From assembly GCA_934131055.1 (NCBI GenBank), contig CAKOZB010000072.1:1-7235 (forward strand): a stretch of 7,235 nt of DNA, written 5' to 3'. The notes beneath the pieces were generated by a model. The model did not search any database. It saw nothing but the letters and a program-made list of their open reading frames with translations, and was not told where the DNA came from. Both the position numbers and the translations under genes were made by a program. This DNA comes from an uncultured Clostridia bacterium. Lineage in GTDB: Bacteria > Bacillota > Clostridia > TANB77 > CAG-508. The stretch's first letter is position 1. Each line of letters opens with the position of its first letter. This document shows positions 1-6,336 of this stretch, piece by piece.

Positions 1-98
1 TATATAAAAAAGTGATATAAACCTTGAAATAACAGGGGTGTGACTAAATTAAAAATTAAATTAGTTTACACTACCTAACTAATAAAAGGGGATTAAAA

Positions 99-1106
99 AT
101 GAAAAAGTTTACAAATCAAAATGTATTAAAAGAAACTAAGAATAATAACAAAATTATTATAATTGGAATAATTATTTTATTGTTTGGAATTGCATTAGGA
201 CTATGGGGAGGTTATGAAATTGATAAAACTAGTGAAAATGCTAAATCTTTTAGCGAATTATTACTAAGTGATGGAGAAAAAGAAAATCAAATTGCAACAG
301 TTGATGTAATGTATGTACCTTACCAATTTGCGGTACAAGATGGAAATAATAATAGTTATTATATTGTAATGGATGAAGATTATATGTATGTTGCATATAT
401 GCCAACTGCAACTTTCAATTCTTTAAACAGAGAAGATATATCAGAGAATCCGGGCAAGATCGAGGGAATGACAAAGCTTGCAACAAGAGAAATAAAGGAA
501 CTTGCGGTAGAAGCTTATAATGAAGCAATCGAAGATGAAAATTACAAAATAACAGTTGCAGACTATGATAATTATTTTGGAAGTGTATATTTAGATGCGT
601 CAGAAGATGCACTTTCAGATGTAGGCTCATTACAAATGACTGGCTGTATGATATGCTTGATAATAGGTCTTGCATCATTGCTAACTGGAATAATAAAAAA
701 AGTTCATTTTAATATTAGCGTAAAGAAAATGGATGAAGATTTAATAGAAAAATTAGATAAAGAAATGAATGATGCTGATGCTTTCTATTATGAGAAAACT
801 CACTTATACTTAACAAAAAATTACATAATTAACTTCCAAGGAAGATTCAAAGTAATAGAATACAGAGATGTAATTTGGATGTATGCAATGAATTACAGAA
901 CAAATGGCATTAAAACGAGCCAATCAATAAATATAATGGATGTAAAAGGAAAGGTTACTTCAATTGCAACAATAAACATTGTAACTAAAGGAAAGAAAGA
1001 AATATACAATGAAATTTGGAACACAATTGCCTCAAAGAATACAAATATTCTATTAGGCTATACAAAAGAAAATGCAGAAACAGCAAAAACAATGAAAGAA
1101 AACTAA
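99..1106 (+). CDS. Two-pass membrane protein of unknown function
   Basis: A 335-residue protein I cannot assign to a named family. A short basic N-terminus leads into a first membrane helix at about residues 18-38 (Ile/Leu-rich). An acidic, probably extracytoplasmic segment of about 135 residues follows, then a second helix at about 178-199 and a cytoplasmic tail of about 135 residues. The tail (about 225-310) has short alternating beta-type segments (HLYLTKNYIINF, RFKVIEYRDVIWMY) that resemble small bacterial PH-like domains. That resemblance is by eye only. The ATG is preceded by AAAAGGGGA (84-92), a good ribosome binding site 6-7 bases away. There is no signal peptidase site. The gene stands alone, ending before a repeat and a bidirectional terminator. 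A seven-base inverted repeat (60-66 with 77-83) lies just before the ribosome binding site. I see no sign of truncation. The coding call is firm and the function is unknown. Confidence 0.88.
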   Translation: MKKFTNQNVLKETKNNNKIIIIGIIILLFGIALGLWGGYEIDKTSENAKSFSELLLSDGEKENQIATVDVMYVPYQFAVQDGNNNSYYIVMDEDYMYVAYMPTATFNSLNREDISENPGKIEGMTKLATREIKELAVEAYNEAIEDENYKITVADYDNYFGSVYLDASEDALSDVGSLQMTGCMICLIIGLASLLTGIIKKVHFNISVKKMDEDLIEKLDKEMNDADAFYYEKTHLYLTKNYIINFQGRFKVIEYRDVIWMYAMNYRTNGIKTSQSINIMDVKGKVTSIATINIVTKGKKEIYNEIWNTIASKNTNILLGYTKENAETAKTMKEN

Positions 1107-1158
1107 ATTGTACAATTTTGTACAATTTGGGGACGGAGGAAAAAATGTACAAATTTGT
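1107..1158. repeat. TGTACA palindromes around a GGGGACGG core
   Basis: Directly after the stop codon of the membrane protein there are three TGTACA-centred sites: TTGTACAA at 1108-1115 and 1118-1125, and TGTACAAA at 1146-1153. TTTGTACA (1117-1124) and TGTACAAA (1146-1153) form an inverted repeat around an insert that contains GGGGACGGAGG (1129-1139). From general knowledge, short palindromic dispersed repeats with GGGGACGG-type cores occur in clostridial genomes. Whether this copy is one of many here cannot be seen from the window. Confidence 0.45.
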
Positions 1159-1192
1159 GGTAAGGCATAAACGAGAATTTACAATATAAATA

Positions 1193-1235
1193 AAAAAGAC
1201 TAATTCATATGTAAAAAATATGAACTAGTCTTTTT
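1193..1235. terminator. Bidirectional intrinsic terminator
   Basis: Positions 1193-1210 and 1218-1235 form an 18-bp stem with a single mismatch (1203/1225) and a 7-base loop. The stem begins with A5 and ends with T5, so each strand has a U-run on leaving the hairpin. It can stop transcription of the membrane protein gene on the plus strand and of the coat-like gene on the minus strand, which converge here. Confidence 0.88.
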
Positions 1236-1249
1236 ATATGTTCAAAGTC

Positions 1250-1738
1250 TTAAAGCACTGGAAACCTTGGACGTCCACTACCAATTAATTCTCTTAATAT
1301 TAAAATTCTAATTAAATCATTCAAGAATGGATTTCTGCGTGGCTTTCTTGGTGGTCTATTTGACATTTGCCTATCTTCTGAGCTTTCTCTGTTAGTAGTT
1401 TCAGCTGTAAGGCTAACACTAATTTTTGTATTTGAAACTGCTTTATCATAAATATCACTAACCATTCTTTCTATGGTATCTTCTGTGATTGGCATTGTAA
1501 CATTTCTACAAGATGCAACAACCATTGGATATATAACTCTATATGAATCTGGGTATAGATTTTCTAGATTGCAGGACTGATTTTGCCACATAGAATTTGC
1601 CATGTTTGTATATGGATTTTGGCACATACCAGTACATCCCATGTTAGCGCAACCGCCATAAGGCATACCCATAGATGGATTCATGCCAGAAAATCCTAAT
1701 GTATTTCTCATATAATCATCGTAATTTTGATAATTCAC
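1250..1738 (-). CDS. Probable spore-coat-type Cys/Met/Asn-rich protein
   Basis: A protein of 162 residues from the preferred GTG start. The N-terminal half (about 1-60) is rich in Asn, Met, Gly and Tyr and carries Cys at 30, 35, 39 and 56. A compact conserved-looking segment follows at about 60-100 (LYPDSYRVIYPMV, Cys77, PITEDTIERMVSDIY). Next come a polar linker, a basic proline-rich stretch (RPPRKPRR) and an amphipathic, hydrophobic end (FLNDLIRILILRELIG). The composition and layout resemble uncharacterised clostridial proteins linked to the spore surface; this is by eye. The longest ORF begins with ATG at 1753, but AGGAGGTG-like bases (1743-1751) lie inside it. They sit 6 bases before an in-frame GTG at 1736-1738, and no ribosome binding site precedes the ATG. 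The predicted sigma-K start site also falls at about this ATG. The gene is probably expressed late in the mother cell. An exact role is not known. Confidence 0.8.
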   Translation of the reverse strand: MNYQNYDDYMRNTLGFSGMNPSMGMPYGGCANMGCTGMCQNPYTNMANSMWQNQSCNLENLYPDSYRVIYPMVVASCRNVTMPITEDTIERMVSDIYDKAVSNTKISVSLTAETTNRESSEDRQMSNRPPRKPRRNPFLNDLIRILILRELIGSGRPRFPVL

Positions 1739-1742
1739 AAAA

Positions 1743-1751
1743 TTCACCTCC
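1743..1751 (-). promoter_or_regulatory. Ribosome binding site that selects the GTG start
   Basis: GGAGGTGA on the minus strand lies 6 bases before the in-frame GTG at 1738-1736. It is inside the longest ORF, so it argues against the ATG at 1753 as the true start. Confidence 0.75.
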
Positions 1752-1758
1752 ATGCTAA

Positions 1759-1787
1759 TAGTATATGCTGGGATATCGATTCCTGTA
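1759..1787 (-). promoter_or_regulatory. Sigma-K-type sporulation promoter
   Basis: Reading the minus strand, TACA (1787-1784) is followed by exactly 16 bases and then gCATATACTA (1768-1759). The sigma-K consensus in Bacillus subtilis is an AC-type -35, a 16-base spacer and CATAnnnTA, so the -10 fits fully and the -35 matches its AC core. The expected start site lies about 5-7 bases downstream, at 1752-1754. That leaves a leader of about 15 bases carrying the ribosome binding site for the GTG start at 1738. Sigma-E has a related -10 and is an alternative. Confidence 0.62.
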
Positions 1788-1860
1788 CTTAATTATTTGA
1801 AACTTATCAGAGAGATGTAATGAAATGTAAAAAAATGTATAAAATATAATCAGATTTCAC

Positions 1861-1889
1861 TTGCATAATGAAAATATATGTGCTAAAAT
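1861..1889 (+). promoter_or_regulatory. Sigma-A promoter of the toxin-antitoxin operon
   Basis: TTGCAT (1861-1866), a 17-base spacer and TAAAAT (1884-1889) form a good vegetative promoter. A TG at 1881-1882, one base before the -10, gives an extended -10 element. Transcription would start near 1896, inside the palindrome described next, leaving a leader of about 35 bases before the TTG start of the toxin. Confidence 0.7.
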
Positions 1890-1892
1890 AAT

Positions 1893-1909
1893 ATTACCTA
1901 ATAGGTAAT
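1893..1909. promoter_or_regulatory. Palindromic operator candidate of the HigA-type regulator
   Basis: ATTACCTA (1893-1900) and TAGGTAAT (1902-1909) are perfect inverted arms around one central base. The site begins three bases after the -10 and covers the predicted transcription start, a placement suited to repression. HigA-family antitoxins generally bind such palindromes through their HTH domain as dimers, so autoregulation is the natural reading. Binding itself is inferred. Confidence 0.6.
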
Positions 1910-1931
1910 TAATTCAAAAGAAGGTGAAATA

Positions 1932-2282
1932 TTGCAATTAAAGTATCAAGATGATAAAGTACAAAGAATACTTTGTGACCCAAGAATATTACAAAAGAAG
2001 GTTGGACTTGAAATAGGTAGAAAAATAAAGCTAAGACTAAACCAATTAGAGGCAACAGAAAATTTTAATCAATATTTGACAAAAGTTGGATTAGGCAAGC
2101 CACATCCACTGGAAGGAAATTTGGATAAGTGTTATGCAATATCAATAACAGCAAATTATAGAATAGTAGTTGAACCACTTGATACAGAATTAGATATAGA
2201 AAGTTTAAAAAGTTGTAAAATATTAAATATAAAAGGAGTGTTAGATTATCATGGCGGAAAAAATGAATGGATTATCCCTTGA
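1932..2282 (+). CDS. higB: HigB/RelE-type toxin (probable mRNA endonuclease)
   Basis: A 116-residue basic protein with the layout of the HigB branch of the RelE/ParE superfamily. The N-terminal part has the CDP..LQKKVG...GRKIKLRLNQLEA helices typical of the branch often annotated as plasmid-maintenance killer proteins. After it come HPLEGN (58-63), a CYAISITANYRIVVEP strand pair (67-82) and DYHG near the end (105-108). Relatives cleave mRNA at the ribosome. Here Arg77 and His107 are candidate functional residues, which I infer from position only. It starts with TTG, and this is the only workable start because there is no internal Met. AAGGTG (1921-1926) lies 5 bases before it. Its 3' end overlaps the antitoxin gene by 32 bp, which suggests translational coupling. 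Toxin first and antitoxin second is the usual higBA order. The length is normal for the family and no defect is visible. Confidence 0.85.
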   Translation: MQLKYQDDKVQRILCDPRILQKKVGLEIGRKIKLRLNQLEATENFNQYLTKVGLGKPHPLEGNLDKCYAISITANYRIVVEPLDTELDIESLKSCKILNIKGVLDYHGGKNEWIIP

Positions 2283-3336
2283 TTTTATTATTCATCCTGG
2301 AGAAACTCTAAAAGAGGTTCTTGAAGAAAAACAAATGAGCCAAGAAGAACTTGCTATTAGAACAGGTTTTTCTCCAAAACAGGTTAGTGAAGTTGTAAAT
2401 GGTAAAAAAGGAATATCACCATCATTTGCAAGAAGCCTAGAGTATGTCTTTGGAATTCCAACAAGTTTTTGGATAAATCTTCAAGGAATATATGATAAAG
2501 AAATGCTTGAGTATAAAGAACAAGAAGAGATAGATGAAAATGAAGTTGAAATAGTAAAAAAATTAAAAAAAGTTATAGAATATGCTGAAGAACAAAATGT
2601 GATGAATAAAACAAAAGATGTATTTGCACGAATAATAGAGCTAAGAAATATATGCAATGTAAAGAATTTGACATATATTAATAACTTGGTTACTAGTCAA
2701 GTTGCTTTTAGAAAATCGCAAACTCTAGAAACGAATGTTTATGTGTTATATGTATGGCTTAGAATATGTGACATAATAGCAGAGAAAAATACAATAAATG
2801 AAGAATATGATGAACAAAAACTAATGAATAATATAGAGAAAATTAAGGACTGTATGTTTTTAGAAATAAATGAAGCAATAAAAAAATTAAAAGAATTATT
2901 TGCAGAATGTGGAGTTGTATTTCAAGTTGTGAAAAACTTTGCTGGAGCTCCAGTACAAGGGTTTATAAGAAAAAATGATAACAAAATAATACTTTCAATG
3001 ACAATTAGAAGAGCATTTGCTGATGAATTCTGGTTTACATTATTTCATGAGATTGGGCATTTATTAAACGGGGATATTGCGGGAAATCAGTTTATAGATT
3101 ATGCCGACTCAAAGTCGAACATGGAAGAAAAAGCTGATGAGTTTGCAAGTAATGCATTAATAAATGAAGAAGAATATAGAAAATTTGTGGAAAGTGGAAA
3201 TTTGACAGAAGGGAAGATAAGGAAATTTTCTAAGGAACAGAATGTAAAACCTTTTATTGTTGTTGGAAGAATTCAAAGAGAGCAAAAAGATTATAAGCTT
3301 TTTTACAATTTGAAAACAAGATATAAATGGGAATAG
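2251..3336 (+). CDS. higA: HigA-type HTH antitoxin fused to ImmA/IrrE (M78) metallopeptidase
   Basis: A 361-residue two-domain protein. Residues about 14-82 are a HigA/VapI-type XRE helix-turn-helix (HPGETLKEVLEEKQMSQEEL, the turn at about 28-50, ending SFWINLQGIYD). A helical linker of about 130 residues with acidic and lysine-rich stretches follows. The C-terminal part (about 215-345) is an ImmA/IrrE-like zinc peptidase with HEIGH at 266-270 and a downstream ADEFAS helix supplying a likely third ligand (Glu297 region). The HTH should neutralise the toxin and repress the operon. The peptidase could cleave a regulator, or the protein itself, under stress, as ImmA and IrrE/DdrO-type systems do. 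The ATG at 2251 has AGGAG at 2234-2238. Another ATG at 2263 is possible but is farther from that site. This fusion type is known in databases, so the domain call is strong, but the protein's target is unknown. Confidence 0.88.
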   Translation: MAEKMNGLSLDFIIHPGETLKEVLEEKQMSQEELAIRTGFSPKQVSEVVNGKKGISPSFARSLEYVFGIPTSFWINLQGIYDKEMLEYKEQEEIDENEVEIVKKLKKVIEYAEEQNVMNKTKDVFARIIELRNICNVKNLTYINNLVTSQVAFRKSQTLETNVYVLYVWLRICDIIAEKNTINEEYDEQKLMNNIEKIKDCMFLEINEAIKKLKELFAECGVVFQVVKNFAGAPVQGFIRKNDNKIILSMTIRRAFADEFWFTLFHEIGHLLNGDIAGNQFIDYADSKSNMEEKADEFASNALINEEEYRKFVESGNLTEGKIRKFSKEQNVKPFIVVGRIQREQKDYKLFYNLKTRYKWE

Positions 3337-3351
3337 AAAAAAGAGGTAAAT

Positions 3352-5952
3352 ATGTTAAAGTTAGAGAATATTAATAAAGATTATATATCTGGTGATACAA
3401 CGGTTCATGCGTTAAAAAACATAAATATTGAATTTAGAGAGAGCGAGTTTGTATCTATTTTAGGGCAAAGTGGTGGAGGTAAGACTACACTTTTAAATAT
3501 AATTGGAGGTCTAGACAGATATACTAGTGGAGACTTGATTATTAATAATAAGTCTACCAAAAATTTCAAGGATAGGGATTGGGATGCTTACAGAAATTAT
3601 TCTGTTGGTTTTGTTTTTCAAAATTACAATTTAATTCCTCATCAAACAGTGCTTGCAAACGTGGAACTAGCACTTACTCTATCTGGAGTAAGCAAGAAAG
3701 AGCGCAAGCAAAAGGCTATTAAAGCATTAGAAGATGTGGGGTTGAAGGAGCAGATACATAAAAAGCCAAACCAATTGTCAGGAGGGCAAATGCAAAGAGT
3801 TGCTATTGCTAGAGCATTGGTAAATAATCCAGATATAATTTTGGCTGATGAACCAACTGGTGCTTTGGATACTCAGACTTCTGTACAGGTAATGGAAATT
3901 TTGAAAGAGATATCGAAAGATAAGCTTGTAATAATGGTTACACATAATCCGGAACTTGCCGAGAAATACTCTACAAGAATTGTTAGAATACTTGATGGAA
4001 CTATTATGAACGATTCTAATCCATATACGAGTGAAAAGAAAGAGCCTGAAAAATCAAAGGAAAAACGCAGAACTTCTATGAAGTTTTTCACTGCCTTAAA
4101 TTTAAGTTTGAACAATTTGATGACTAAAAAAGGCAGAACTATTTTAACTTCGTTTGCTGGAAGTATTGGAATAATAGGGATTGCATTGATTTTAGCTTTG
4201 TCTAATGGAATTCAAAATTACATCGATAAGGTAGAAGAGGATACTCTATCATCATACCCAATAACAATTGAGGAGTCTACAATAGACACATCTGCAATGA
4301 TAGAAAAAATGATGGACGAAAACAATGATGAAAAGGATAGACCAAAAGACAAGATATATTCAAAAAATATTATGTCTGAGATGATTTCGACTCTATCTAA
4401 TAAAATGGAAAATAATAATTTGACAGAGTTGAAACATTACTTGGAGCAAGAAGATAACGAAATTGTTAAAAACAGCAATGCTATACAGTATGGATACAAT
4501 TTAAATCTAAATTTATATAAAGAAGATACCTCTAATGGTGTTGTGCAAGTAAACCCAAGTACTGTAATGGACAGTATGGGAATGGGAAGCATGAGAGAGG
4601 CACAAGAGAATTCTCCAATGGCAATGGTATCTAGCTCATTTAGCACTATGAACAATGATGCTTGGACAGAAATGCTAGACAATGAAGAATTGCTTCATTC
4701 TCAATATGATTTAATTGCAGGAAGTTGGCCAAAGAGCTATAATGAAGTTGTTTTAATAGTAAATGAAGACAATGAATTAAACGATTATGTGTTATATACT
4801 TTAGGATTAAAAGACCAAAAAGAATTATCAAAACAGTGGGAAAAGGCTAAAAAAGGAGAAAGTGTAGACAAAGAAGAAGAGACTACATATTCATATGATG
4901 AATTATTAAAATTATCATTTAAATTAATATTAAACTCTGATTATTATGAAAAACAAGGAAATTTGTGGATAGACCAGAGTGAAGATAATGACTTTATGAA
5001 AGAAAAAATAGCAAATGCCGAGAATATAAATGTTGTTGGAATTATTAAACAAAACGAGCAAAGCACTGCAACAGCTATGAATGGCGGAATAGGATATTTA
5101 AAAGACTTAAAAGAATATGTTATAAATAAGACAAACGAAGCGGACATTGTTAAAGAGCAGAAAGAAAATTCAGATATCAATGTATTTACAGGACTAGAGT
5201 TTCCAAAATCAGGAGAAAAGTCAGAATTCAATTTCAATAATCTAAGCAACGAGCAAAAAATGGCAATAAGCCAAATGTCAACAGAAGAAATCGCAAAAGT
5301 AATGGATACATACACAAAAAATCAGAATGCAAGTTATGAAAACAATCTAAAAACATTAGGCGCAATCGATTTAGATAAGCCATCATCAATATCGATATAT
5401 CCAAAGACATTTGAAAGCAAAGAGTTAATAGCAAAAGCGATAGAAGACTACAACAAAAAACAAAGAGACGACGGAAAAGAAGAAAATACAATAACCTACA
5501 CAGACTTAGTTGGAGCAATGATGAGCTCAATAACAAACATAATAGACGCCGTAAGCTATGCATTAATTGCATTCGTAAGCATATCACTTGTGGTATCATC
5601 AATAATGATAGGAATAATCACATACATTTCAGTATTAGAAAGAACAAAAGAAATAGGAATACTAAGAGCAATAGGAGCATCGAAAAAAGATATTTCGAGA
5701 GTATTCAATGCAGAAACATTCATAATAGGTTTAATATCTGGAATGATAGGTGTTGGAATAACCTTACTCTTAACATTGCCAATAAACAGAATAATATATG
5801 CACTATCTGGAGTAGCAGTACATGCAACAGTTTCAGTAACACAAGCAACCGTACTAGTATTAATAAGCTTAGGCTTAACAATACTTGCCGGACTAATACC
5901 AGCAAAAATGGCAAGCAAAAAAGACCCAGTAGAAGCATTAAGGAGTGAGTAA
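3352..5952 (+). CDS. Fused ABC ATPase and FtsX/MacB-type permease
   Basis: An 866-residue exporter half joining both transporter parts in one chain. Residues 1-225 are a MacB/LolD-class ATPase: Walker A GQSGGGKT (38-45), Q-loop Gln90, signature LSGGQMQR (142-149), Walker B IILADE (162-167) and H-loop His198. A charged linker (226-243) leads to a first membrane helix (about 264-286). A large extracytoplasmic domain follows (about 287-725), then three C-terminal helices (about 732-757, 788-808, 830-850). [18 protein letters not shown] (763-780) is the hallmark FtsX-family loop. The four-helix topology fits mechanotransmission-type transporters, which act on peptides, lipoproteins or toxic molecules at the membrane face; the substrate is unknown. 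The outer domain is Met-rich at 406-433. The gene starts 15 bp after the peptidase gene with AGAGGT as ribosome binding site and has no promoter or terminator of its own in the gap. Codon use changes along the gene (see findings). Two copies would be expected to form the working dimer. Confidence 0.9.
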   Translation: MLKLENINKDYISGDTTVHALKNINIEFRESEFVSILGQSGGGKTTLLNIIGGLDRYTSGDLIINNKSTKNFKDRDWDAYRNYSVGFVFQNYNLIPHQTVLANVELALTLSGVSKKERKQKAIKALEDVGLKEQIHKKPNQLSGGQMQRVAIARALVNNPDIILADEPTGALDTQTSVQVMEILKEISKDKLVIMVTHNPELAEKYSTRIVRILDGTIMNDSNPYTSEKKEPEKSKEKRRTSMKFFTALNLSLNNLMTKKGRTILTSFAGSIGIIGIALILALSNGIQNYIDKVEEDTLSSYPITIEESTIDTSAMIEKMMDENNDEKDRPKDKIYSKNIMSEMISTLSNKMENNNLTELKHYLEQEDNEIVKNSNAIQYGYNLNLNLYKEDTSNGVVQVNPSTVMDSMGMGSMREAQENSPMAMVSSSFSTMNNDAWTEMLDNEELLHSQYDLIAGSWPKSYNEVVLIVNEDNELNDYVLYTLGLKDQKELSKQWEKAKKGESVDKEEETTYSYDELLKLSFKLILNSDYYEKQGNLWIDQSEDNDFMKEKIANAENINVVGIIKQNEQSTATAMNGGIGYLKDLKEYVINKTNEADIVKEQKENSDINVFTGLEFPKSGEKSEFNFNNLSNEQKMAISQMSTEEIAKVMDTYTKNQNASYENNLKTLGAIDLDKPSSISIYPKTFESKELIAKAIEDYNKKQRDDGKEENTITYTDLVGAMMSSITNIIDAVSYALIAFVSISLVVSSIMIGIITYISVLERTKEIGILRAIGASKKDISRVFNAETFIIGLISGMIGVGITLLLTLPINRIIYALSGVAVHATVSVTQATVLVLISLGLTILAGLIPAKMASKKDPVEALRSE

Positions 5953-5953
5953 A

Positions 5954-6097
5954 ATGAATATAGAAAATGAAGATTTAAAAGAAAAATTTTATTCAGAAAG
6001 TAATATGAAAGCAATAAAAGAATCAATAAAACAATTAGAAGAGGAGAAAGTCGTAAAAAAGTCGCTTAAAGAATTAGAGAAGATGGCGGATGAATAA
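5954..6097 (+). CDS. 47-residue peptide like the C-terminal half of a RelB/DinJ antitoxin
   Basis: A small ORF of 47 codons (MNIENEDLKEKFYSESNMKA at the start, then IKESIKQLEEEKVVKKSLKE and LEKMADE). It is highly charged and predicted helical, with no membrane segment. FYSESNMK...IKQL..GKVV-type text followed by a KxLEELE-like end recalls the C-terminal, toxin-binding part of RelB/DinJ-type antitoxins of Clostridia. The ribbon-helix-helix DNA-binding half is absent, and no RelE-type toxin follows. AGGAG (5941-5945), inside the last codons of the transporter gene, is 8 bases before the ATG. The stop of the transporter gene is only 1 bp upstream, so translation is probably coupled. It may be a remnant, a stand-alone toxin-neutralising peptide or an accessory of the exporter. 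The coding call rests on the ribosome binding site, position and family resemblance. Confidence 0.62.
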   Translation: MNIENEDLKEKFYSESNMKAIKESIKQLEEEKVVKKSLKELEKMADE

Positions 6098-6110
6098 TAT
6101 AATGACTAGT

Positions 6111-6138
6111 AAAGGCATCACAATTATGTGATGTCTTT
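6111..6138 (+). terminator. Intrinsic terminator of the toxin-antitoxin/exporter operon
   Basis: AAAGGCATCACA (6111-6122) pairs with TGTGATGTCTTT (6127-6138) in a 12-bp stem with one G-U pair and an ATTA loop. The U-run is short (three bases, then GA), so it may be leaky or only moderately strong. It begins 13 bases after the stop of the 47-codon ORF. Confidence 0.6.
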
Positions 6139-6172
6139 GACATTGTTAGAACGTAACTAGAATTACATAAAA

Positions 6173-6194
6173 TACGGTCAAACTATTGACTGTA
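6173..6194. promoter_or_regulatory. Inverted repeat over the sufC -35 box
   Basis: TACGGTCAA (6173-6181) and TTGACTGTA (6186-6194) are inverted arms matching at 8 of 9 positions around ACTA. The right arm contains the -35 hexamer of the sufC promoter, so a dimeric regulator bound here would block RNA polymerase. I cannot assign the regulator. Confidence 0.4.
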
Positions 6195-6214
6195 CTGCGA
6201 TAATGTAGTATAAT
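6186..6214 (+). promoter_or_regulatory. Sigma-A promoter of sufC
   Basis: TTGACT (6186-6191), a 17-base spacer and a perfect TATAAT (6209-6214) form a near-consensus vegetative promoter. Transcription would begin near 6221, leaving a leader of about 115 bases before sufC. The strength suggests that control comes from a repressor or from the leader. Confidence 0.85.
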
Positions 6215-6222
6215 CCTATTAG

Positions 6223-6240
6223 TTTGGTAGGAAAACCAAA
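6223..6240. promoter_or_regulatory. Inverted repeat at the sufC transcription start
   Basis: TTTGGT (6223-6228) and ACCAAA (6235-6240) are perfect inverted arms separated by six bases (AGGAAA), placed at the expected start of the sufC transcript. SUF and ISC operons of Clostridia are often controlled by Rrf2-family (IscR-like) repressors, so this is a plausible operator. It could equally be a small hairpin at the 5' end of the mRNA. Confidence 0.35.
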
Positions 6241-6268
6241 TATTATTTTTGTAAATGGAAAAGATATA

Positions 6269-6324
6269 TAGTAGATTGCTAAAAAAATGGCAAAACTACT
6301 AGAAAATAAAAGACCAATTAGTAG
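6269..6324 (+). other. sufC leader with alternative pairing
   Basis: CTACTA (6296-6301) can pair with TAGTAG upstream (6269-6274) or with TAGTAG downstream (6319-6324). The upstream pairing is extended by TTGC/GCAA (6276-6279 with 6290-6293). The downstream one ends one base before the ribosome binding site of sufC. The two pairings exclude each other. No known riboswitch class is recognised. A 15-codon ORF at 6255-6302 lacks a ribosome binding site and is not called. Confidence 0.3.
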
Positions 6325-6336
6325 AAAGGACTTATA

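Noticed and set aside
24..50. Promoter for the first gene (TTGAAA at 24-29, TAAATT at 45-50)
   Set aside because: The spacer is only 15 bases and the -10 is poor. AT-rich DNA gives such matches freely, and the true promoter may lie before the window.
1145..1189. A 14-codon ORF (starting MYKFVV) behind GGAGGA
   Set aside because: The ribosome-binding-like bases belong to the GGGGACGGAGG repeat core and the ORF is very short, with no family resemblance. It is more likely part of the repeat than a gene.
1754..1860. A small RNA or riboswitch between the divergent coat-like gene and the toxin operon
   Set aside because: The stretch is explained by the two divergent promoters. No stable multi-stem fold or known riboswitch core was visible.
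4944..6026. Long minus-strand open frames opposite the transporter gene
   Set aside because: They are Leu/Ser/Ile-rich mirror frames of a well-supported gene with clear ABC and FtsX motifs, and they have no ribosome binding sites or family features.
6098..6185. Remnant of a RelE-type toxin after the 47-codon ORF
   Set aside because: No frame in this stretch gives RelE-like text; it holds only the terminator hairpin and AT-rich spacer.
6255..6302. 15-codon leader peptide in the sufC 5' region
   Set aside because: There is no ribosome binding site, no regulatory codon run and no terminator/antiterminator pair.
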